DNA of 64,000 bases from Cinnamomum chago (GCA_038049695.1 CP142451.1:32658001-32722000), one strand, 5' to 3'; shown: positions 35,280-47,403, counted from the first letter of the stretch. The notes: a model not told the origin generated them from the letters alone. Program-made: numbers and translations.

Positions 35280-37854
35280 TGATCGTGAGCTCCAAGTGTA
35301 GAGCCGCGATGTAGTAATAAACTGGTGAGACCAGGTCGATCCACAGGGAGCAATGTAAACTAAGATTCCTTCTCAACTTATACCTGTCCTAAATAAAATC
35401 TAATTCTAGCCTAAAATCTAGAAAAATACATTCATCATTTCTACTTTCCAAAAATTAAATTAATTAGAATCCAATGAAAAGAAAACTTCCTAAATCTAAA
35501 AATCTTGAAATAAAAAACTCAAATTGCTACAAAAGAACACACAAGTTAGAACATCAAGAATAAAAAGTACAAAAAATAAAACTAAGAAACTAAAATAGAA
35601 ACAAAAGAAACCTAAATTAAAAAGTTAGTAATGCAATGTATGCCATGAGATGCTAAAAATTCTAAGTCTTAAAAACTAGTATGTAGGGCTGCTTTTATGC
35701 ATGATTTTTCCTAATTTAATGCAACCTAAAACTGAGTTTAATGGCTGGGTTTTGAACTACAATGATGCATGAATCAATTAAAAAAAACGAAAGTGAAAAA
35801 CGATTTAAAACGAATGAAATATGAGTGTACGAACATGACCTAAAAAAAAAACTGTGCAGAAATTCTGCACACAGGTGGGTCCGACCAGCCATGTTTGAGC
35901 CACTGGTTCACCATCTTTCCAAAATTATTTTTTCTTGAAATTCTGGGATTTGAAAATACACTGATCAAACTTTAATTTCTCCAAGTTTCATCGAAAAATA
36001 ATGTGTTTTGATCAGGTTTCTAATCACAAACTTTTTACACAAAATCTGTCATGAAATTCCTGCATCAATGTGCTGAATTGTGCACTTTATATTGGGATCC
36101 AAATTTCCAAAAATTATTTGGCCGAGATCATTGACTCAAATCTCTGTGATTTTTCTTGCTTATTCAATTTAAAACTCCGATTCCAGCAATTTAAACATGT
36201 TTAAACTCCACCAATATGAATGTGCATGCAATGCTAATTAGTTCCAACCATAAACTATGCATAAAATAAACATAAAATTGAATTGATCATAAAAATAAAA
36301 ATAATAAACAAAAGTTCAAGAATTTAAATGTGTGGTGAAAACAAGAAAAGTAAATGTGTGGTTTTAACATAAACTTAAATGTATGGAAGAACATAAATTT
36401 AAATGTGTGGAAGTGTATTCTCCTCTTTCAAAATTCTTTTCTATGCGGGGGGGTCATAATTTGAATCATGCTATTAGGGCCTTTGGGTCGTCAGTCCAAA
36501 CACCAACAAGAAAAAAAAACATAAAACAAGCACCAATCACCCAAGGACAAGAAAGAAAAATTGAAAGAGTAAGAAACAATTTTACTAATATGCAAAATCT
36601 TACATAAGATATAAAAAATAAATAATGGCAATTACATACTAAGATGAGAAGCCTCTTCTAGATGAAAAACCCAAGGGTGTATGTAGTGTGATTTCCGGAC
36701 AAATCTCCTTGAGGACTCAAATGGAGAGAAAGAGAGAGGAAGAAGATGGAGTGTAGTAGTAATTCTAGAAAAAGTTGGTCTATCTTCCCATGAGAGGAGA
36801 GGGAGGCTTATGCCTTCAATTTATAGATTTTTACTCTCTTTCTTTCATTCTTTGCTCCAAGTTTGTAACATGCAATCTTCTTTGTATGGCAAGTCCCTTC
36901 CTTGGCCAACAAGTCTTCAAAGAAATAGCAAGGTGAGTGAGAGATTTTTGGTGCTTTCCATGTTCAAAATTGCAATCCCGAGTAGAAATTATAGCACCAA
37001 TTTCGAGAGGTCATATCTTCCTCGTTTTAGCTCCGATTGGGATAATCTAAGATTCTAAAGATATCTACTCAAAAAGAGCTTTCCAACGGTGTATGGATTG
37101 CACCAATCCGACAGCTGGATTAAGAGTTATGGCCAATTTAATACTGCTGCCTCTGAAAAATCTGAAAATAATTGTGCACATATGGAATGATAGTTGTGCA
37201 ATGGCATGTGTGGGACCCATGTGGACGTCCAAAGGGATCTTGGGATCTTTCTTTCCTTGTTTCTTGACTCTCCTTCCCTCTTTGGTTTGCTTCCAAGCTT
37301 CTTTGATTGATTAGTCAACTCTTTTAGTACACTTTCCTTTCTTGATTTTTGAGTTTTTAAACTTAGTAAGAATTAGATCTTATCAAACCTGAAGTTTCCT
37401 TTCTTGATCTTGAAATCACAAATCTAACTTTCCATTGTTGACTTTTCAAACTCTCCAAAAATATCAAGACATGTGGGTCCACCATGAAAGATGTCATACC
37501 CTTGATCTCTCTCAAATTTCACCAATGTAGGTCCCATTCTTGATTTCTCCTACACAAATTAAAACAAATGGATTCAAGAATAATTTTATGTAAAGAACTT
37601 AAATGGACGATGCATGGGACTCTACTTGATGCACCGAAAATAATCGACTTTCCAAAAATAAATCTCCAAAAATGGCAGGTTTCATGAATTTATGCAAAAA
37701 GTGTGATTTTTGAGCAAATTATGCATGAATGCACTACAATGGACCATAAATGCATAAAAACATGATTTGTTACTAAATAAAGCTCTTTAATATCAATAAG
37801 CTCTTAAAATAGTCCAAAATGTGTATGAAAATGTGCACTTTTCAGGACTCATCA
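35280..37854 (-). mobile_element. Solo LTR, Athila-related Ty3/gypsy
   Basis: 2575 bp bounded by TG (35280) and CA (37854), with a perfect 5-bp duplication GGTTG at 35275-35279 and 37855-37859. On the minus strand it begins TGATGAGTCCTGAAAAGTGC. Its 37000-37190 part is clearly homologous to 3665-3850 of the Athila-like LTR (shared ATATCTACTC.AAAAGAGCTT and TCCAAC), and both have a 'ccacaggga' block near the other end. A TATA-like CTATAAATTG lies near 36825 on the minus strand. There is no internal region, so it is a solo LTR. It is older than the giant element, which lies 0.8 kb away. Confidence 0.87.
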
Positions 37855-37859
37855 GGTTG

Positions 37860-38654
37860 TCTTGCACATGTAGGGTCCATACTGTCTAACACACTGGCCA
37901 AGTGGTTATAGAATAACCTAACTAATACATTTGGTGATCTGAAAGTTAATTAAGGTTTCTCGGACGTCTACTTCACCACTTGGCACAACATGGTTCCCAC
38001 GTGCACCACCGAATAACCCATAAGGGAATATCAAGCTCACGCATCCCCATACCATTGGTCCAACTCATATTTATTAATTACCTAGGCTAAGGGTTATGAT
38101 TCTAAGGGTAAGAGTTCCAATTCTCCCAAAATTTTAAACAATGAGCCACATTTAACCATGAGCCTTCCCATGGTTAGCCGTGGGGTTCTAAGGTAGCCAT
38201 GAGCTCATCGTGCACCTAGGTCTGTCAATCACAACTCTCAGGATGAACGGTAACCCTAAGACAGACCTAACCGTAGTGCAACCACGATTAACTCTCCTAA
38301 TGCTCATGGCTAGTCGTGACCTTCATAAACCTAAACTTGAAAGGGGTTCACGGTGGATTTTGAGGGAGCCTTCTCTCCTACATCTAATGGGGTTCCTAAT
38401 ACCTTCTAAGGGCAATCCAAGGCATCCACTTATCACACTTAGTTACCATTTTAAAGGTCATAATCGATTCACTATTAAAGCACATTTTCATCCTACTACC
38501 AACCATATCAATATAAATGAGGTTAAAAGGGGTTAATGCATGAGATAAATACAAGGATCACACAACTAAGCATAAATTTCATGTTAAATACATCTATTTA
38601 CTTGCCTTTACTTATTTGAGCCAAAAGAAAAAAGAACCTTTTTTGGTGCCTAGG
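37860..38654. other. Left flank of the giant element
   Basis: Non-coding sequence that once joined 62228 directly. Nothing recognised with confidence. Confidence 0.45.
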
Positions 38655-38659
38655 GTTTT

Positions 38660-41222
38660 TGATGGACCGCGCCCCTCCGTTCCTCCTCCGCTGCCATCCG
38701 CCCCGGTCTGTCGGGGTCCGGAAGGAGGGAGAGGGAAGAAAGAAAGGCGGGTATCAACATTTTGTGGATATGCCAGATTTTCTTTTCTACTTGGAATTTA
38801 GAGTAGTGATCCGGAGATTCGCCTTCACAAGTAGAAAGGAAATCAACTTTTTCCTAACTTTCCATTGCACACATATTTTAAAGAAAAGAGACAAGTTTGT
38901 TTTGAATGCCGTGAGAGGCGATTTTCTTTGTTTGCCGCGAAAGGCGATTTTGGTGCCGTGAAAGGCGATTTTGCCGTGAAAGGCGGTTTACAAATCTCAT
39001 CAATAATGAAAAGACAACAAATGTGAATTTTGTGTCTCTTTAAGAAAAAATACAATACAATAGAAAAGAAAGAAATGGAATCTAACTTTTCATGCGATTG
39101 TGGGGGGACCCGTTCAGATCGACGGTCGCGAGTCATGTATGGACTCCGCCATCGTCCTTCAGATGAGAACTTTGATGCTTGATTTCTTGGCTTGGCTCCA
39201 ACCTCAGATTTTTAGAGGATAAGGACCAAGGTAAGGTCCTATATCCGGTAAAAAGCCGAGTAGATGGGCTGAAAAGCCGCATCTAGCCATGTTGGATAGA
39301 AGGAGAGGTGGCCTTGGGGGGGGGGGGGGGGCAGGGGCTTTGATCACCTTGTAGTGCTTGTTGCAGTAGAGTTTTCTTCAATAGAGGAGAGTTTGTTGCA
39401 GAGGTTCTGGATTTTTCTTGGATTTTTCGGAGAGTTTTTGGATAATTTTTCCCTGGCCCCCCTTTTCCTTGGAATGGCCTCCTATTTATAGGCATTTGGT
39501 AGCCATTTAGGAGAGTTTATGAGCATTTATGGTATTAATGCTCATGATGGGAGGAGTTACAAGTTTTTAATTTCTTGATTTGGTAACTCCTTTTTCCTTG
39601 AATTTGATTGGCCGGTGGAGGATAATGGGCATTTAGTTGCCTTTAATCTCCATAATGAGGGGAGTTTCATGGTTTTAATGCCATGAATACTTGGATTTGT
39701 AACTCCCATTCGCTTGCTTTTGATTGGGCCGTCCAAGATAATGAGTTAATGACTGTAATAAGTTGCCATAAACAAGTCAATTAACAGCATTAAATGGTCT
39801 CCCGGTCGCTTGAAGAGTCACGGGCTGCGCCGCGTCCTTTGGAATTCTTTTGGCGATGATCATCAATGGATCTTCATGTTGATCGACATCGGATGATCAT
39901 GCAATTTCAGACTTCGATTAATATCAACAAGCCGGCGACATCTGTCCAGTCGATTTCTCGATCGGTCGGGCAGAAAGTGCATTTTCTTGATCGGTCGGTT
40001 GAAAATTTTGAGGTGTCGGATGATGATTCCATGATTCCGGTGGCGGATCCACGATGTCGATGAAGATCGACGGATTTCATGCTAAAAAAATCATAATTTG
40101 GAAAAATCACAGGGGCCAATCAACTCGGGACGCGAAAGATACCCGAAAAACGGGGTTTTTGAGCGAGGTCCGGCGACCATGGGGTTTGTGCCCCATGGTC
40201 GGCCGCCTTCCGGTCGCCTTTTCTTCTTCGTTTTTCGTCGTTTTTCGCTTCTGTTTTCTCCTGCATTTTTCTTGGAATTTCCTCTCATTTATTGGCTGAA
40301 TTTCCCTCAAGAAAACCTGACGGGAAGCCGTGCAAATCGGATTGCAAAGTTTCCCATTTTCTGAAAAGCCGAAGACTTTGCTGTGGAGAACTCCCGATTT
40401 TTTGTCAAGCGTCGAAACTAGGTCAAACGATGTCGGAATGACCTGAAATTCGACGTGTAGCTTCTTGAGCAGTAGACAAGACCAACCATAGGCTTTTGTT
40501 CAGGTTTTGAAGCCGCTTGGGGTCCCGCAAACGCTTGACTTGATTTCACCGCGAGGGAAATGTCGAGCTTTGACTTGTGGTCAAACGATGTCTGATTGAC
40601 CTGAAATTCGACGTGTGACTCCCTCATCAGTAGATAAGACCAACCATAGGCTTTTGTTTGAGTTTTGAAGCTGTTTGGGGTCATGCAAACGCTTGCCTTT
40701 ATTTCACCGCGAGGGAAATGCCGAGCTTTGACTTCTGGTCAAACGATGTCCGATTGACCTGAAATTCGATGGGGAGCCTACTGGAGTCATTTTGAGATGA
40801 TCCACAAGCTCCGAATTGGGTGCCATAGTCCCGGGGTGCTCTGCTGCCGGTAGGCTTGATTTTGTTGCTCGAGAGTTGATGGAGGGTCAAACGGTGTCGG
40901 TTTGACTTGAAACTTGACATGTAGCCTTTCGGAGGTATTTTGAGACCATCCGTAGGCTCTGATCGAAGATTTGGGGTCTTCGACACTGTCGCCGCCGGGA
41001 GCTGCTGCTTAGCTGTTGGAGAAGTGAAGCTAGGCCAAATGATGTCGGAATGACACAAAACTTCATATGTACCTCTCTTTTGGCTGTTTTGAATGACCTT
41101 GCAGTTTTTGTTTGATTCTGACAAGATCTGATGCTTGAAGTGGCGCCTGCCTATTTGGGGTAGGATGCGGCTCCATGTAGCTTTTGGTGTGACGAGGCAA
41201 AGTGACATTTTTTGTGTCAACA
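38660..41222 (-). mobile_element. 3' LTR of the giant element
   Basis: On the minus strand it starts TGTTGACACAAAAAATGTCA and ends CGCGGTCCATCA. A minus-strand TATA box (TATAAATAG, 39482-39490) gives about 1.7 kb of U3. It contains a G run (39316-39331), GCC-TGAAA-GGC motifs (38910-38990), and a subrepeat array at about 40410-41085. Open frames inside it are not genes. Confidence 0.95.
40410..41085 (+). repeat. Subrepeats within the LTR (GGTCAAACGATGTC units)
   Basis: About four to five units of roughly 150-165 bp, each opening with (G)GTCAAACGATGTC..A.TGAC and (C/T)TGAAA.TCGA. The first two are very similar (40418 and 40577 starts) and later ones more diverged. The same array is at about 61410-62085 in the other LTR. 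It lies in U3 and may hold promoter elements. Confidence 0.8.
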
Positions 41223-41236
41223 AATGCCCCCTCGAG
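41223..41236 (-). promoter_or_regulatory. Polypurine tract of the giant element
   Basis: On the minus strand CTCGAGGGGGCATT lies directly before the 3' LTR start, where plus-strand DNA synthesis is primed in LTR elements. Confidence 0.75.
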
Positions 41237-41469
41237 GTACAGCGACGATGGCTTGTGCAGTCGATGTGCCTCGAAGAGAATCTTGAAGAAGAGCTTCTGA
41301 CTTGACCAAGAGTCTTTGAGCATTTTTTTTTTTATAGAGTAGCCTTTTGAGCTTCCAGGGGATTTTATGGTAGTGGGAGGGATCACGTACCATTTCAAGG
41401 CAAAGTTTTGAGAATTGACATTTGGGATTTGGATTTTGGGTTTTGGATTTTTTGGGTTTTGGATTTTTC

Positions 41470-41725
41470 CTTTTGACCTTGTGAACCTAAAGGCTTTATG
41501 TGGCGCATCAGGCGGTCAAGTAGGATTTTTTTTTTTGTTTTTTGTTTTTTTGACCTTGTGACCTAACAAGCTGTATGTGGCAGGTTAGGGGGTCGGGTTT
41601 TTAGTTTTTTGATTTTGGCCTTGTGACCTAACAAGCTATATGTGACAAGTTAGGGGACCGAAAGTGGGTTTTTGGTTGGCCTTCTGACCTAACAAGCTGT
41701 ATGTGGCAAGTTAGGGGACCATGGT
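41470..41725 (+). repeat. Tandem repeats, about 70-bp unit, with CCTAAC/GTTAGG hairpins
   Basis: Four copies built on GACCTTGTGACCTAACAAGC followed by TGTATGTGGCAAGTTAGG. CCTAAC and GTTAGG within each of the last three units can pair. The first copy is diverged. Confidence 0.82.
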
Positions 41726-42059
41726 TTGGTTTTTTGGTTACTCTTTGGGACAATTTTTTTTGAGTCCATTGGAGTGGTTTTGGATTTTGGAAGAATGTCA
41801 ATTTCAAGGTTTTGGCTTAATTTGGTTCATGAGGTGGGATGGTTTGGATTTTGGAAGCTCATGAGGCTTGGAATTTTTGTATGGCCCAATCAACTCAAAA
41901 GAGGCATGGAACCATTTTTTTTTTTGTATGCTCTTGGTAAAAGGAATTTTGACTAAAAGCCACTTTTAGTGCCTAGGTGGTCAAACTTGGCTCATATGGG
42001 CTAACCCATGGGACCTTAAGCTTTGAAAGATGGCTTAGATCTCACATGGTGTCGTTTTT

Positions 42060-42290
42060 GTAGAGAATATCTAAAAATATCTCCTTTGGGTGGAGAATAT
42101 CTAAAAATATCCTTACTTTGAGAGATTTTCTCAAGTTTCCTTGATTTTGGGAGAGATTCTCTCAAAATATCTTTCTGTGGGAGAGAATATCTATCATTCC
42201 CTTTCTTTTTGGAGAGAATTTCTCAAGGAATCTTTGTTTTAGGAGAGAATATCCCAAGTTTCCTTTTCTTTTGGGAAGGTTGCCAATTTT
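42060..42290 (+). repeat. Tandem repeats of GAGAGAATATCT words upstream of the antisense gene
   Basis: About six units of 35-40 bp (GGAGAGAATATCTAAAAATA..., GGGAGAGATTCTCTCAAAAT..., and so on) end some 50 bp before the TATA box at 42344. Several contain GAGA...TCTC inverted pairs. They could be promoter elements of the antisense gene. Confidence 0.75.
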
Positions 42291-42343
42291 TAGCACTTAC
42301 CTCCTTACTTTTCTCCTCTTTCCTCTTTTGGTTTGCTCTCTTC

Positions 42344-42350
42344 TATAAAA
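42344..42350 (+). promoter_or_regulatory. TATA box of the antisense gene
   Basis: TATAAAA on the plus strand, 120 bp before the ATG at 42464. A CT-rich leader follows (GCAAGGGAGG... to ...CTTCTTCCTCC), like ordinary plant gene leaders. It faces against the retrotransposon's own transcript. Confidence 0.65.
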
Positions 42351-42463
42351 GCAAGGGAGGTGGGATCTCTTGCTCCTATTGCTTTCTTTTTGCAAAAGTC
42401 TTCAAGAGAGCTCCAAGACCTTCTTTTCTTCAAAGATCTTCAAGCTTTTCTTCTTCTTCCTCC

Positions 42464-45400
42464 ATGGCTTCAAGTAAGTTTTTTTTTTCAAGAAATTGCA
42501 TGTAGGAGTAGAAAGAAAGTTTCTTTTTTTTTTCTTTTTTTTTTCTTCTTCTTTTTTTTTTTCACGTGTTTCCTTTTTTTTTTTTTTTCACACGCTTTTT
42601 TTCTTCCTTCTCTTCTTTTTTTTTCTTTTTTTTTTCTTCTTTCCTTTCTTTCTTTTTTTTTTCTTTTGCTCACGGTTTTTTTTTTTTTTTACCGTGTACT
42701 GTTTTTTTTTCTCTCTCTTTTTTTTTTTGCACGTTTTCTTTCTTTCTTTTTTTTTGCTGCTGTACGGCCTGGACCGTATAGCCACGTGGCTTGTGGGCCA
42801 TGGGCTGCGGGCCAACCCAGAATTTTTTTTTTTTTGAATGAGGTTTTCTCTCTCTCTCTCTTTTTTTTTTGCTCACCATGATAATGAGATTTATGCAATC
42901 CAAGATGTTCATGCACATACTTTTTTTTTTTTTTTTTTTTTATGCATCAAGATAGAAAGTTAGAGTCTCTAGGTTAAGCCAACATGAATTTTGACTTAGA
43001 CAAAGTTTGATTGGTTTTGACCAAGTTGGGTTGGAATTGGTCAAACTTTTTGTCAAAGTTTTCCTAGCGTCTAATGCATGATGAATTTTTTTTTTTTTTT
43101 ATGCATGATTTTTGTAAATTGGATTGGGAGCATGATGATGCACACCTGAAAATCTTTTGCAAGTCTTGGGATTTGAAGCTCGCATCAATGTTGAGCTCTT
43201 TCCTAGTCTTGCGGGATTTTGAGGAGCTTTGCAAGTTCTGGAATTTGAAGCTCGCAGCAATGTTGAGCTCTTTTCCGATCTTGCGGAGATTTGAGAAGAC
43301 TAACTTGATCTCGCGGCAATGTTTGAGTTCAAGCTTTCTTTGAGAATCCTTCGTTGATTATGAGCTCGTGGTGATGTTGAACTCATCTTCAGGCTTCCAA
43401 TCTTTTTTCGGGGTGTTTCCCTTTTCTTCGGAATTGCCCCGAAGCTATGCCAAAATTTCGCTAGAATTTTTTTTAGCAAAATTCTGTCATTTTGGTGATT
43501 GATTTTCTTTCTTTTTCTTCCATTGCAGGTAGTTCCTCCAGAACGAACAAGGGTAAGGAGCCCGTTACCGATGCACCTCGTCGATCTGTCAGATCTTCCA
43601 ATGCGGCCGTACAGCAGGCCTGGGAGAAGGTCCAGTATGTGGAGAGAAACTTGGAAGAGTGTGACTCGCTCAACCGAGATGAGATGAGACAGCGACTGAT
43701 CGCTCTCAAGGATGAGGAGTTTTACAAGATTATGGCAAGCAATCGTCCTTGGGTCATGGACGATCAGAGCGTTGTGCCCAAGCCTACCTTTTTCTTTGGT
43801 GATGCAGCCCCTGATGACTCGTCATACCAAAGGAGATGCTTTCAGTTCTCTTACACAGCTGATGGTGAGGAGAGAACCATTTCTACCCGATCGACTTTTG
43901 ATTGTACTATTTCGATCATGAGTCTTTCTCCCACATGCTCTAAGAGAGAAGATCCTCCAAGCTGGGTGAAGAGGACCAATGTGGTCAAGACCGGGGTTTT
44001 TGTTGGCGGTCCTTCTGGTTATGCAGAGAAGTCGCATGTCCGTCTGGACATGTTGATGCCGGCCAGCGGCTACCTAGGACCTGATCATCCATCGGTTGAT
44101 TTGAGACCGGTGGGCCTTGGCATTTTCAGGGGTGATGGCAGCAATTGGGTGAAGCCTTTTCAACTTCGTGGCCGTTTCAGTGTTGACTCGAGCTGGGAGT
44201 CGTGGACTGATCACATCCTGCAGATTGGTGGTGCCAATCTGAAGGAGGCCGAGATTTTTGATGCGGTTCGCGCTTTTAGGCAAACCGTGATTTTCTCCGA
44301 TGAGGCTTTTATGGCCATGCTGGAGTCCTTCGTTCCACAAACCAACACCTTCATTGTTACGAATGGTGAGATTGGTTTTTCTTTGAAGGAGTTGAGTGCC
44401 ATTACCGGGCTGCCCATCCTCGGCAAACTCTATGAGGAATTTATGCCGATCGACAACGTCCTTGAGAAGCGGTCTGAGAAGTTTAGGCTCTTGTACTTTC
44501 AGCTCGTCGCCTTCTATGATTTTTTGAAGGAGAAGGAGGGCTCGAAAGTCCGGTGTAGCAGTTGGAGGAGTTTCAGCTCTTTGTCTCCAAACTTTTTTGG
44601 CGGCGAAGAATCTTCTGAGAGTATGACCCAGGAAGCCAAGGCTAAGAATCCGGGGAAGAAGATTTCCGCCATGCGAGAGAATTTGAAGAACTTTCTCACA
44701 AGTACAGACGCCGTTTGCTCCGACATTGCGCTGCGGAGAAACGTTGCTGCGTACCTCACTTATTGGCTGGGTGAGGCTGTTTTTGCTGGAGGAGACGGAA
44801 CACACATCAGGCCGCATTGTATATTTCCGGCTTGTCAGATGGCGTTCGGAGAGCAGTTGGCTTTGGTGCCTGCTCTTTACTCCTATTTGTGCACCGAACT
44901 GCAGGCTGCTGCTTTTCTGGTTCGGCTTGGGCTTCCTATGAATAGGGTATTTTCAGCCCATATTTTTTATTTGTGGTATGTGTACCACTGTCCTGGCTTC
45001 CACCGTTTGGGCGCTGCTCAGGATGATGACCCTTTTATGATTCAGTTGGCTAGAGGAAAAGTCGTCTCCGAATCTCTTTTGTCTGCCCGTTTGAGAATCC
45101 GATGGTTTAGGGACGTCGAGATGGGGCAGTCTTCAGTAAAGCTTTCTCCAGATTTGCGGAAGAAGGCTTTTGATTTTGGTGTCTCCCGTGATTCCACCAG
45201 GGCAGGATCGGGAAGACACTATTCTTTGACCAACGCAGAGAAGAGGTGGCTTTTAAACATACGTGTTGGCACGATGGTGTACCGCAGACATCTTTTTGTT
45301 GACATCCAGCCGTATGTCCCTTCGCGTTTTGCGTTGCAGTTAGGCTTCTCTCAAGGCGTTGTTGGAGCGCCTTCGAGCATGGTGAAGCGCTTTGGAGGTT

Positions 45401-47403
45401 TGCAGGACGGAAGAAATGCATGGGCCTTCTATAGTGCAGAAGACACCACTGCCATGATTTCCTATCCTGAGTTGCCCACTTTCCGGACTGCTGGCTTCAC
45501 GAAGTGGTTCGTGGAGAGCTTTGCTATGTACCGAGGGCTTTCCAAGAAGGAGCTGAATGTCAAGCAATCTCCTGGGAAGGGTCTTGGTAGATCAGATGGC
45601 GTCCGTCGAGAGGAAGTTTTGTTCTTCCTTTCTGGAGAGAAGCATAGGATAGGCTTTCTCGAGGAACAGGATGTCATCGGATCCGGAGCCGCACAAGAGA
45701 TACATGTTGAGGTCTTGAGACAGCTCGAGGAGGAGGAAGCCGAGATCGACGCTTGGATGCAAGCGGAGCAAATGAAGGCTTCCATAGGGTCCACTGGTAG
45801 GAGCGGGCCGTCTGGTGAGGAGCCAAATGGAAGTCCTGACTTTGACAGTGAGGCAGGTACTTCAAGTAAACCAGCTCGTAGAAAAAAAGAGGAGGAGAGG
45901 ACAGCGTCGCACTGAGAGACGCCACGAAGACTCTCCTGATCTGGAAGTCCCTCCTACCATTGCTGAGGAGGTATCAAGAGATGCTGATGAGCCTCCAGAG
46001 AAGAGGAGTCGTGAATAAGAGACCGCCAATGATGGTATGATTCTCCTTCTTTTCCATTTCCGCTTCCTTTTTTTTTTTTATAAGAGATTTTTTTTTACCT
46101 GTTGTTTTCTTTCTTTTGCAGAAGATGAAAACTTGGTGATGCCCGAGGTTCCTGTCGATGAAGGGGTGATGGATCCAGTTGCGGCATCTGAAGAAGAGTT
46201 GAGGGACTCTGGGGAGGACCCAGAATCTCCACCTGGTATGAGGATGATTTTTTTTTTTGTTTTCTTGTCAGCTGACTTGCCAGAGGGTTCCGACTTCGAG
46301 CCATCTATGGATATGGCTTTTGACGATGCCTCAGATGAGCAAATGGAGACAAAAAGTACTCCACTTATCATGGAAGAAAGTATTTCATAGTGATAATCTT
46401 GACATTGATTTTTTTTTTTTTTTTACAAGATCATATTCATACCTTTTCTTGTGTTTTTGCCAGCAGGTTGTGAAGCAACAGGAGAAGTTCCTTCGTCTTC
46501 CTCAGGGCCAGAGCAGGAGATGCCAGCAGCCGATCCAGAAGTAGGGGCTTCTTCTACCAGTCCCGTCATGGCGGAGGCGGGACTTTGTGGTGATATTGCT
46601 TCTTCAGTGGCTCCGATTGGAAAGAGCCTTTTGATTTCTTCTCCACCACGACCTGACATGGGCAGTCAGCCAACAGATCGTGGTGAATCTTCATCTGGGC
46701 CATCCCTCCAATATGCAAAGAAGGTGTTGAAGAGTGTATTGAGCTCATGGGTTGAAACTCTCTCTTCTGGCCATTTGGAAGCTGATTTTGGCATGGTCAA
46801 GCATGTACAGGACATCCTTGCTGACAGTGCAGAGGTCGGTCTGGACGTTGCAAGTGCCAAGGCCTTTGTTGATGAAGTCATTGCTTTGGGTGACAAATGG
46901 ACTGAGACCAAGAATTTCCCAAGCGGTGACTTCTTCAATGAGATGTTTTTGCAGCCATCCGGTAAGATCAAATCTGAAATGGATGAGATCTCACGGGCTC
47001 GGAAGCAATTTGTTCGGGAGAGGAACGTTACCGAGTTGGCTATCATCGAGCTAACACAGGACCTGCACTGTCTTGATAGGGAGGTCACAAAAGCTAGGCA
47101 GCGCCTTGAGCAATTGCAAGAACAAAGTGCTGCCAAATGGACTGCCATTGTAGAAGCTCGTGCTAAAGAGGGAACTCTGATTCGCCAGGTTGAAGAAGCC
47201 GGTAGCAGCCTCCAGAGAAAGACTCAGGAGTATGAGCAGTGGCAAATTCTCTAGGAAGAGCTTCCTCGGGCCGAAGATGGGTCGCGGCGTTCTGCCGCGT
47301 TTTATGGCAAGATCTTGAAGAAGCGCGGCCTGGAAGCTTTAGAGGCTAAGGCCAAGAGTCTGCTTGAGGAGCTGGATCTTTGGTTGAAGACCATGCTAGA
47401 CTG
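42464..47403 (+). CDS. Antisense gene of the giant element: plant mobile domain protein with coiled-coil tail (multi-exon prediction)
   Basis: A gene on the strand opposite to gag-pol, placed between integrase and the 3' LTR. A very short first exon (42464-42473, in a CCATGGCTTC context) ends at a GTAAGT donor. A pyrimidine-rich intron of 1055 bp follows to the TTGCAG acceptor at 43523-43528. The main exon from 43529 to about 45.9 kb codes for the plant mobile domain. Further short exons bounded by TTTTGCAG- and TTGTCAG-like acceptors are likely at 46.1-46.4 kb, and a coiled-coil-coding exon from about 46467 ends near 47403. Antisense ORFs at this site are known in Tat-lineage elements such as Retand and Grande. 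Function in the element is unknown. It looks nearly whole, perhaps one break. Confidence 0.7.
43529..45915 (+). CDS. Main exon: plant mobile domain (aminotransferase-like PMD)
   Basis: About 790 residues. The N-terminal part has a short basic S/T-rich lead and helices (VERNLEECDSLNRDEMRQRL). The PMD fold spans roughly residues 260-520, counted from the open frame's first ATG at 43492. It includes SFVPQTNTFIVTNGEIGFSL, then KELSAITGLPILGK (the family's TNTF-HxxxGE-TxTLxDVxxLxGLPxxG pattern), then an AYLTYWLGEAVFAGG helix, FGEQLALVPALYSYL, and IFYLWYVYHCPGF. The end is an acidic heptad-rich segment (LRQLEEEEAEIDAWMQAEQM). PMD proteins are found both as host silencing factors (MAIL1/MAIN family) and inside plant transposons. 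I start it at the splice acceptor, not at the upstream ATG at 43492, because that ATG lies in the intron's pyrimidine tract. Confidence 0.82.
46467..47403 (+). CDS. C-terminal part of the antisense gene, coiled coil
   Basis: Begins with a Ser/Pro/Gly-rich low-complexity linker (46467-46690), then a helical region with ARKQFVRERNVTELAIIELT and a long E/K/Q/R-rich coiled coil (REVTKARQRLEQLQEQ; RQVEEAGSSLQRKTQEYEQW), and ends in an alpha-helical K/E/L-rich tail before 47403. This layout, PMD followed by linker and coiled coil, is common for transposon-borne PMD proteins and suggests self-association. It is assigned to the antisense gene by strand, spacing and splice-site context, not by direct evidence. 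Confidence 0.65.

Noticed and set aside
38616-38961. Plus-strand open frames across the left LTR edge
   Set aside because: They straddle the junction of flank and LTR and have no domain.
39866-40364. Short open frames in the LTRs (also at 60841-61441)
   Set aside because: Present in both LTRs as non-coding sequence; no domain and inconsistent frames between copies.
42333-42918. Phe-rich and Lys-rich open frames on both strands
   Set aside because: They read a poly-pyrimidine tract within the predicted intron of the antisense gene.
43492-43528. Upstream ATG (MVIDFLSF...) as start of the plant mobile domain protein
   Set aside because: It lies within the pyrimidine tract before a clear 3' splice site, while a TATA box, leader and ATG with a matching-phase donor exist 1 kb upstream.
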